Part shown: positions 51,301-61,300 of the stretch, piece by piece
Position numbering within the stretch: the first letter of the stretch is position 1
How the letters are laid out: every line of letters starts with the position of its first letter
DNA from: Carallia brachiata
Lineage: Eukaryota > Streptophyta > Magnoliopsida > Malpighiales > Rhizophoraceae
NCBI GenBank assembly: GCA_021464245.1
Contig: JADCRB010000081.1
Coordinates: forward strand, 1 to 64,000
Length of the DNA: 64,000 nucleotides
Direction of reading: 5' to 3'
Notes under the pieces: generated by a model
Seen by the model: the letters and a program-made list of their open reading frames with translations, nothing else
Told to the model about the DNA's origin: nothing
Databases searched by the model: none
Program-made: the position numbers and the translations under genes

Positions 51301-52560
51301 CTACAAGCAGGGATTGAGATTGCTACCAGCTCAGCTTGCTTTTGAATGTGAGATAAGGCATCAGCTCCAAGATTCTTGCTCCTTTTTTTTTGTAAACAAT
51401 CTCATAATCATATCTCAGCAATTTAGAGATCCCTTTTTGTTGCTCCATTGAAGAGATTTGTTGTTCCAATAAATGCTTCAGGCTTTTATGATCCATCCAA
51501 ATCTAAACAGCCTCCCAATCAATTAAGGTTGCCATTTAGTAACTGCGTGAACAATTGCTAACATCTCCTTATCATAGACAAACATACTGAGATGTGTTGG
51601 ATATAAAGCCTTGCTGGTAAAGGCTATAGGACGATCTTCCTATATTAGAACTGCACCAATGCCAACACTAAAAGCATTAGATTCAATAATGAATAACTTA
51701 CTGGAACCAGGTAAGGCAATTACTAATGTAGTGGTCGTGGCATGCTTGAAGCGAACGAAAGCTTCTTCAGCCTTTTCGTTCCATTGGAATAAATCTTTCT
51801 TCAAAAGAGTGGTCGAATCAACATTGATTTTTCCATAGTCATGGACAAAATTGCGATAATAGCCAATCAATCCTAGGAACCCATGCAGCACCTTGATTGT
51901 TTTTGGAACTAGCCAGTCAAGCATTGCCTGAACTTTAAAAAGGTCAACTGCCACAACTTTTTTTGAAACAACATGGCCAAGATATTCCACTGTCTGACTA
52001 GAAAAACTGCACTTTAATTTTTTCACAAAAAGGGAATGCTCACACAGAGTGGTGAATACAGTTCGTAAATGCAATAAATGAACATCAGGAGAAGAATTGT
52101 ACACCAAAATATCATAAAAAACTATCAAGACAAACTTACACATATATAGCCTAAATATATCATTCATCAAGCTCTGGAATGCCGAAGGAGCATTGGTAAG
52201 CCCAAAAGGCATAACTAAGAACTCATAATGGGCATCATGCATTCTGAAAGCAGTTTTTTGAATGTTCTCTTCATAAACCCGAATTTGGTGATAACTTGAT
52301 CGCAAATCGAGTTTAGTGAATACTTGAGCACCTCCCAACTAGTCAAGTAGCTCATCAACAACAAGAATAGCGTATTTATCCTTTAAAGTGCTGCAATTGA
52401 GTGCCTGATAGTCCACACACATCCTCCAAGTTCCATCTTTTTTCTTCACCAAGAGTACAAGAGAAGAATAAGGACTAACATTTGGCCTAATGATGCCAGC
52501 TTCCAACATCTCTTTCACAATTTTCTCAATCTCTTCCTTCTGGAAATGTAGATAACGACA
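51300..52560 (-). pseudogene. reverse transcriptase and RNase H remnant
   Basis: A 232-codon stretch (52338-51640) is still open: VFTKLDLRSSYHQIRV, FLVMPFGLTNAPSAFQSLMN, TVEYLGHVVS and FLGLIGYYRNFVHDYGKI are classical gypsy RT blocks, and SVGIGAVLIQEDRPIAF starts RNase H. The catalytic motif that should be F-D-D-I-L reads F-Y-D-I-L (TAT at 52114-52116), so the enzyme would be dead even if translated. RNase H continues to about 51300 with stops. Confidence 0.85.
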
Positions 52561-52818
52561 AGGTCAGACATTAGTAGGAGCACTCCCAAGTAGTAAGGGA
52601 ATCTGATGATCGAGTGTCCACCTAAAAGGTAGTCCTTTGGGCTCTACACATAAGTCAGAAGATTAAGCCAATAAAAGATCTATCACTGTCTCCTTTTTAG
52701 AATGAAACTTTGGAACTTTTGCACTATATAGATGCACCAGGAACCTTTGACCTACTTTTCTCAAGACTTTCTCCATTTGATGGCTTGTGATTGTAGTGAT
52801 TCTGCCACTGCGCTTTCC

Positions 52819-54174
52819 CTATAACTCTACCACATGCCCATTTATCGAAAAATTTATTGTTAACTTGGAAAAATTCCAAGTGATATCTCCCAAAGTTCGC
52901 AACCAATCAATGCTAAGAACAATGTCATAGTCTTCCAAAGGTAATAAAAAGATATCAACATAAATGGTATGACCTAGCAATAATAGCTTTACCTTTGTGC
53001 ACTTCCCTTGGCAAGTCAAATTTCTCCCATCTGCAACCTTTATAGCAAACTTGTCGCAATCTTCGACTAAAAATGCAAGTCTCTTTGCAATCTTCTCATC
53101 CACGAAATTATTAGTGCTTCTTGAATCAACTAATACAGTAACTAGGCGTCCTTCAAAGAATCCGTCAACCTTCATGGTTTGTGGATTAGAATATCCTGCT
53201 AGAGCATGAACTGCAGATTCAACTAGCTCATCCATATATTCAACATGGACATCGTCATGATCTGCATATATGTATTCATCCTCCGCTTCAGCAACTTTCT
53301 CTCCAGGCTCCATCATCAAGAGCTTTCCCTGCTTACAACGATGCTCCTTGTGCCATTTCTCATCACAATGCCAGCATAGTTCCCTTTGCTGTCCGCTCTT
53401 TCAACTCCTTCTGAGTCAATCTTTTTGCATTAGTAGGATGAGTAAAAACAAATGAGTTAGTGTTACTGTCTGTAGGCTTGCTAACTCCTTTGGAAAATGG
53501 ACAACGGTTTTTCAGCACCCAACTTCTCCTCCTATAGTCTAGCAAAGGAGATGGTAGCAATCATTGTTCATGGCTAGCCAGCCTTAACTTCTCGCTAGAT
53601 GTTAGGAATAAGCCTTTCAATGAATGTTCCCACCAACTGTCTCTCTGACCAATCTTTGGCTCGATCGGCGAGTCACTCAAAACGACTCTGGTATTCCAGG
53701 GCTAGCAAGCTCTCCATCAACATTTTGAAATTCCAAGGGCCAAAAACGAACCAGAAGGCCTTTGGTGAATTCAGCCCAAATCAGAACTTTAGTACAAGTT
53801 TCAAACCAATCGTACCATTGGATAGCGTCGCCTTCCAATTGAATGGATGTGATTTCCACTTTGAACTCTTCTGTTTTACAATGGAAACTAAAATATTTTT
53901 CAACTCTAAAAATCCAACCTGCAGGGTCACTCTCATCCCAACGAGGAAATTCCACTTTCATGTGTGGTTGTGTATAGTCACAGTCGTTGCCTCCAAAGGA
54001 CTCCATCAACTCTTTTTGTTTACTGGAAGATTCAGAAGCAGTGTCTTCCAACTTGGTTTTGCCTTATGCAAGGATCATCTGTTCAAGCTTCTTAAGACAC
54101 TCTTGAATAAAAGATACTGATTCTTCAACATGAGACAATTTGGCTTCAGAATCAAATGATTTGTGTGAAGACAT
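52819..54174 (-). pseudogene. gag and protease remnant
   Basis: Gag starts at the ATG at 54174 (MSSHKSFDSEAKLSHVEESV), has one stop at the end of QMILA, then reads KVEFPRWDESDPAGWIFRVE and AIQWYDWFE of the capsid. The zinc knuckle CWHCDEKWHKEHRC (53376-53335) is intact. The protease frame (to 52819) has VTVLVDSRSTNNFVDEK, where the usual active-site D-S-G is D-S-R, and IVLSIDWLRTLG. Confidence 0.8.
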
Positions 54175-54238
54175 GGCCTCTAATTGCAAATCAGTGATGC
54201 ATAGATTTTTTTTTTTTCCTGACAGGTAACAGGCATCG

Positions 54239-54530
54239 TGGTTGTGAAAACCGGACCGGACCGGTCGGTCCGACCGGTTGAACTGGTGACCAGCCGGTGG
54301 TCTGGTCCGGTTCAAGGCAAAAATTAAATAAAATTCAGACCGGTCAAAACCGGTCAAGAATCGGTAAAAACCAGCCAAGACCAGACCGGTCCAACCGGTC
54401 CAAGTAAAATATAAAAATTCAAAAATTTTAATTTGATCCCAAAGTTTATTTAAATTATAATTTGAGCTCTAGATTTATTAAATTTTCAATTTAATCCTTA
54501 AAACTAAAAAAATTAACATTTAATTACTAT

Positions 54531-54567
<37 letters not shown>

Positions 54568-54700
54568 TATTTATTTAAATTACTTTTATACATATATATA
54601 TTATTAAATACCAGTTCAAATACTGGTTCGACCTGTTCAATCAATTGAACCTTGACCTACTAATGCTTTCGGTTCGATGTCTGATCCGGTTCTGACAACC
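54239..54700. repeat. CCGGTT-rich dispersed element, copy 2 (nested)
   Basis: It starts GGTTGTGAAAACCGG and ends CCGGTTCTGACAACC, so the ends form a 15-bp imperfect terminal inverted repeat. Inside are GGTCGGTCCGACCGGTTGAA and an AT core like copy 1 at 26033. It sits between the primer site and gag of the gypsy element, so it inserted after that element. An AT microsatellite is at 54530-54567. Confidence 0.75.
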
Positions 54701-54792
54701 TTGACGGGCATAAACCCTTTTTTTTTTTTTTTTGGTAGGATGGAGATATGGAACAAAAACGAGATCCCTAAGAACGCTGCTCTAATGGCAGA

Positions 54793-55127
54793 TGATGAGA
54801 ACCAAGGGTTAAAAAATAAAAAAATTACAGAAAATAAAAAGATTAATCTCTTCAAATGGATTAGCCTCCAATGATCTCTTCAAGGGGATTGACTTCCAAT
54901 AAGGTAAAAGCTTTGATATATTTGATTGCCTGAAAGAAAATGTCATACAACAGTATATTTATAAGTTAAAACTTGAGTTGGCTATCAAGGAAAAATCTAC
55001 TAACTTGATAATCAAGATTATTGACTTGACAATCAAAACAAGTTATTACATTGACAATTACTCCCACAAATATGGAAATAATTAAGGACAATCGAAATAA
55101 AATATCATTAATTAAAAAATCGTATCA
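54793..55127 (-). repeat. 5' LTR of the 49.5-55.1 kb gypsy element (335 bp)
   Basis: It matches the 3' LTR but is longer because of a 28-bp tandem duplication, ATCTCTTCAA..GGATT..C.TCCAAT (54845-54900). Its inner end TTCTCATCA is followed directly by the primer site. Confidence 0.85.
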
Positions 55128-55307
55128 CAAGAGCATGAGAAAATAAATGTACAACAATATGTACAATGTACGAATGTATCCCCCACCAAGTCTTCAAATG
55201 GTGAATGATGCAGCATCGCTGATGGCTGAGCAACTTGAATGGCCAAAACTGCAGTGTGGTAATTTCAGAAAACTTCCCCCACGAAGGCAGGGTAACTGCT
55301 GGAGTTT

Positions 55308-58300
55308 TCATTCTGGTTTGATCTCATTTAAGTCCAGACTGAATGCAGAGGAAGAAGAAAATGTGTTGACGGTGGTATAATTGTGGGTTTGGCTTGTACT
55401 TGAAGTTTGATTTGGTCCATGTTGACGAAGATCTCTCATGGCCTTGAACCTCAAATCGTTCGAATAGGTACTTGGTTCTGGAACCATGTCAGGAATGGCC
55501 ATACGTCCTTCAAGCATGCTCACCACCTCGGACATGGTAGGTCTAAGTGTTGGGGATGCATTTGTGCACAACATAGCTACTTTAACCATGATTGCAGCTT
55601 CTTCCTTGTTAAACTCAGACCCTAGTGTCTCATCTACAAGCTCTGACAAATTTCCACTTTGTTGCACATAGCAAGCCTGCAAAAAGGAATGGTTTCATAA
55701 TTTCATGACTACAAGGTTGCCTGCTTGTATCGTCAAATATTAACACTAATGCTAATAGCTGCTTCAATATCAATTAAATTATGGAGGCAATGCCAATGTA
55801 AGCGCAATGGTTAAAAAGAAGAAAGTACAGTACCCAATCTAACAGACAAACACAATGGTTATTTGGCATATAACCATTATTGTTCTTCCCACAAACAATT
55901 TCCAATGCCAGAACTCCAAAACTGTAAACATCCGCTTTGTAAGTCAGGTGGCCCCACAGTGCATACTCTGGTGCCATATATCCACTGCATGTCAAGATAA
56001 TATCTCTAATGATGTACCATTCAAGACATGCGCCAAATATGACACTACATGCAACCGTTCATTATATAAAACAAGAAAGAGGAATTTACTAACATAGTTC
56101 CAGCAATTCGAGTGCTGATGTGGCTTTTCTCATCTTCATGGAGCCGAGCCAATCCAAAGTCAGATATTTTAGGATTCAAGTCCTGATCAAGCAACACATT
56201 AGTGGCTTTGATGTCCCTATGAACAATCTTTAGTCTTGAATCTTCGTGAAGAAAAACCAGGCCCCTAGCTATCCCAACACAGATCTTATGTCTTGTGGGC
56301 CAATCAAGTTTAAGCTGAGTGTCCTCACGACCTACAATTAATCACCCACGAGAAAAGTATGGATCACAAGGCCAAATTTGTTATCCATAAGTGACTGCAG
56401 ATCATTCTCAGCACATTACAAACAAAGGACTCACCGAATAAAGCACAGGCAAGACTATTGTTTTCCATGTATTCATATACCAGCAATAGTTGGTCCCCTT
56501 CAATACAACACCCATGCAACTGGACAAGATTTGGATGCTGCAAACAAGAAATCATGCCTATCTCGTTCAGGAATTCACGATTTCCTTGCCTTGATTGAGA
56601 GGAGAGTTGCTTCACTCTATCACAGTACCATCAGGTAGTAGACCCTGCATCCTTCCCTCACTCAGAATCTCATATAGGTGCAAAAAGATATATTTGTAGT
56701 CTGAACACATCAAAGTGGGCATTCCAGTGCACGTGGCTCCCACATATGTGAGGTCTGGGAATGTTCAGATGTACATGATGTACACAGCCTTACCTTTGCT
56801 TTTGCAAAGAGGCTTTTTCGGTGTACTCTAAACACATTCCTGGTGGAAATTGTTTGCTAAAATACCTTGTATACAGGACCAAAGCCACCCTCTCCAATTT
56901 TGTTGGCAGAATCAAAGTCATTTGTGGCAACTCTTAATTGTTTCAAGGAAAAGTTTCCCTTAACAGGCAGACTGAGTCCTTTGGTATCTGTTCCAATCCA
57001 AACAAGGAGCTGAATGCAGTGAATCTTCATTTTCGAATGCATTAATAAAGTGAAACTATTAGTGAAACAGATGTCACTCTCAGTTTGAATCTCGCAGAAG
57101 ATGCTCACTAATAAAGAAAGCAAATTAAGCACATCAAAGAGGACGGACATCTTTATGTACCAAAAAAAAAAAGAAAATCTTTCACACGGCATGTATTTGA
57201 ATTTTGCTGAACTCTCCACAGCATGTTATTATGATATAATCTATCCATAATCTTTGAGGTGGATTATGATAGCCAATTGAACAAGAGTATGATGCAAGCC
57301 AATTTCATTAAGCTTGCATGGCTTTCAACGATCACCAACTCACATTCATTTCCTAGAGAGGCAACCAATGCACGTATTGTGACAAGCACATAAGCAATAC
57401 AGAGCAGAGAACAGAATACTTAGTTCATCGAGATCATATTTATACAGATTTAACATTATTGTGCAGAAGTTTTTCCAGTGAACAATAGACATCAAGTGAC
57501 AAAAAAACTCTGGTTTTTTTTTTTTTTTTCTTTTTTTCTTCTGTTTTCCTAAAAAATATGAGGAAAAGAAATGAATTAGTATGCAAAGAACAAGCTTGAC
57601 CAGTGGCTACCTTTCTTTCTGTACCATTTTCCTAGAAAGCAGCCTTTCCACCAAAGAATGCCCATGACTACAAAAATAAAGCATAATGCTCCAACAACTC
57701 CGACTATAATGGAGACGGTTCCTTTCTTTTCTTTGACTGCACAAAGTTTCAGGTCTGTCCAATCAAACATCACAATTCCCTTGTGAGTCAGTGAGGGAGA
57801 GAGAGAGAGAGAAACATTACTATAACAATAGAGAAAATAGTTACGAAATGCTTGTGTTATTGACAAATGAATGAAAAAAGTATGCCATTTAAACAAAAGC
57901 TTAGTACGAAATGAAAATCTTGTATGAAATAATTTGTCCTTCCTCAGATAAATTATAGGGTTGAAATCAAATTTCAGTCTTGTCCATGTATCGGCCTTAA
58001 CTATGAAACCTTGGGCATAAGAACAAAACGAGAGGTTGAATACACCTACGCCGGGAAAGAACAATTGTTCGTCTATGCCTAACAGAAGCAGCCATTGCAC
58101 AATACATGGTCCCAAGGGTGAGGAGTCATCTATAATTAACTGATTAGATAAAGTCCTAGAGATAATATATGGGTGTGTAAGTTACTTTGACAATTATATG
58201 GTACTGGAAGTTCTGAATTTTTCTGCACTGCTTGACCATACTTTGGCTTTGAAACCTCTAACACAACTCTCTACGGTATTCTCATAATAGAATACGGAGT

Positions 58301-61300
58301 CGCACAATAAAATTGACTATCAACAGACTTAAAAATTAGAAGTATGCTACCAGGACTAAAACAGGATACAATAGGGAATCACTCACCAGATGCCACAGAG
58401 ATGGCTGATACAAGAGGGCCATAAACACCCCTATTAGGAATCCTTGTTGTCCCCTTACCAGCAAAATAGAACCGGATCTCCAGGATATTATTGGTCACAT
58501 TGACATTGGGTATTGGTTTTACCCAAGGCTTTTGAACACCACCAGCCTCAACTTCAATGTTGAAATCCTTGAGCACTAACCTTTCCTGCAACCAAATTGG
58601 GTGGTTAATAACTCTTTTTACAGCTTGAAAAATGGGTAGTTGCTAAAATATGACCACTTACCTGAACATAAACATCAAACACACGCCTTCCTAGGCTGCT
58701 ATAAGTTTCGTCATTAGCAAACTGTATCTCAGCAAAGTGAAGATTTACTGTATATATCCCATTTTGCAAACAATAATGAAAATACGTTAGAGAGATTGGA
58801 GCTCTGCGTGCTGTTAAGTACAGCTCAGGGATATCTGATGACTGCAAAGATGTGGTATAGCGAACATTTTGGAAGTCAAAATCATCCGTGAAGTCTCCAG
58901 TGCTACTAAGTCCCCAGTAGCTCTGTTCATCTATAAAATATGTTGCTACACCACCTTCAACTACTGCATCTCCTACATATAGCAAGTTCATGTTATTTTC
59001 ATTGACAGTTGTATCCGCTCCACCACTGTTAACTTGTAAACAATTTGAATCTGCCATAATAGACATAAAAGAAGTGAAGATAAAGGGAATAAGTTAGTGT
59101 ACAATTAAACATGATAGCTATCAGCTAATAGAAATAGTGGATATAATATAATTTTTCTTCCCCCTTATGAAAAGTTTAGCCAAGAATAAAATATTCCTCA
59201 AACTTCTGCAAATATATACTTACATCGGGGACAGCTAAGAGCCTTCATGCAGGGAAGAATTCGCCTTCTGTCAACAAGTTAATGTAAATTAATTTAAAAT
59301 CACCTTTGTGTTTTATTTTTTTTTATAAAAAAAATTTAACTAGATCAAATTTCTGCTGCTATTTCTTTTTTTTTTTTTATGCTTTCCCAAAAGAGGAACA
59401 GAGTAGTAGATACAGAATGCGGTAATGTCTTACGAGTCGTTTATTACTGAAGAGCTTCGGAACAAGTTCAAGTTCAGATTCCTATTGAAAGTACATAGCA
59501 AGAATTAGAGCTATCAGCACCAAAACTACATTAAACTCGAAGTATGAAGCCTCATTACTACAACAGCATCCTTACATGTGTTTTCGGCAGTAGATTGCTC
59601 AGGTCCTTGCAATGTAAAGTTATTATATGACAAATCACTGCAAAGAAGCATTAAGAATGACTATTACACCTGCAAATGGTCTAACACACCTAGGCCACCT
59701 TTGATGGAGACAACACAAAAATGGTAAAGATACTCAAGTAGAAAGTTCGTGTCACATGCACTCTGTTGTGTTACATGAACATACAATAGCTTTGTCTTGG
59801 CCGAGGAAATTCTTACCACTAGTCGTTACTGTATCCCAGCAAAGTGTATATTTATTGTGTATGTCCCTTTTCATGTAGAACGCTCAGTCATTATGACCTG
59901 TACTATCATGCATGCAATTTCATCATTTTCATGCATAGCTTTGTCCAAACTTCACTCCAGGAATTTAGCCTACCTGTCACTCTCCAATCTCATTTTCTTC
60001 GGTTTTGTTTTCCCACATCATATATCTGGATTTTAACTATTGAATAATTCTGAGCTTGTCTTATTCATGTTAAAGACCACATAAACTGGTAGCAATACTG
60101 TCATCAAAAATTCAAAACAGATATGTTCTTACCGGGGGAACTTCAACAATATCCAATCGTTTTTATTATAAAATACAGAGTGCAGCACTCTGTAGGACAC
60201 CTTGTGATTGCATGCATTAACGCAGCTTTCACGTATCAACCCAGTGTATAAAATGTGCACCAGTGCATCTTTAATGCAGCTTTCATACCTCAACCCAATA
60301 TAGAAACAATGCATCAGAATCAGATTAGCTGGTGCGCATTCGACAAGCATATTCATGGGAAATTCAAGGGTTCCAGATACTTATCCCTGACATCAACTGA
60401 ATTTAAAGCATACATCCTTAATCTAGAAAATCTCCCCAGAAATTTGTACTAGCAAGAGCATGCTATCCCAAAAATATCTAGTGTTTGTAATCACTATCCA
60501 TTATCATCACTATCCAGTTTGATACAAGCTGCTGTTGGGCTGTCAATCATGTTTCCCAGTGCTCATCACCTGTCCAAACCTTTGCCAGCATCACATCATG
60601 CGTTTCAAAACCTCAAAGTTTGTAATTTCTCTATGCATGTATCTTTGATCAACACTTTTAATTTGTTATAGTACTCAGCCCGTTCCTGAAGCATTCAAGA
60701 AATGGAATCTCCTTGCAGCTACAGTTTAAAGATTTAAGATTTCCACAATCTTTTCGAGCAAAAAGTACTCGACAGAGATATGCTACTGAGTCCATAATTG
60801 CATACAACACTTTTATTATTTTGTACAACTGCTAATCTAAGAAGCACGGATACGTGCATTTGGTTGAAGTGTCCGTGTCGGATACGCGTCGGACATGGAT
60901 ACTTCTTGGACACAATACGAACACGTGTCCGACACGCTAAAAACGTATCGGCCAAAAAAAATTTAAAAAAAATCAGACATGCTAAGGACATGTTTTGAAA
61001 AAAAAAAATGAAAAAAGTACTGCTGGCGCACACTCTTTTTCTTTTGTTCCTGACACACTCTTTTTCTTCAAAAGTAATGATGCAAGTCTCGTCCATACTC
61101 TTCTTTTTGTTTTTTTTTTCTTTTAATTGTCAAAAGGAATGCGCCAAAAATTTGAATTTTCTTTTTCAAGTTTCATCGCTCTCTTAGTATCTTGTGTTAC
61201 TACTTATTATATATTATAAAATTTTAAAAGATATTTAAAAAAATATTAACCTATATATTTTGACAACAGAAATTAAATTCAATCTAAAATTTAAGTTATA

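Larger units (their letters stand above)
49526..55127 (-). mobile_element. Ty3/gypsy chromovirus, both LTRs present, decayed
   Basis: On the minus strand it runs 5' LTR (55127-54793), primer site TCTGCCATTAGAGC (54792-54779, decayed tRNA-Met type), leader with a nested CCGGTT element, gag (54174-53290), protease (about 53160-52819), RT and RNase H (52340-51300), integrase (51200-50250), chromodomain (about 50030-49850) and 3' LTR (49834-49526). Flanking bases TAAGA (49521-49525) and CAAGA (55128-55132) look like a 5-bp target duplication with one change. The coding parts carry scattered stops, and key catalytic residues are altered. It lies 181 bp past the receptor kinase stop codon, in the same transcriptional direction. 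Confidence 0.9.

Noticed and set aside
60129..61096. Frames inside the 2-kb receptor kinase intron
   Set aside because: They overlap a dispersed repeat and have no coding pattern.
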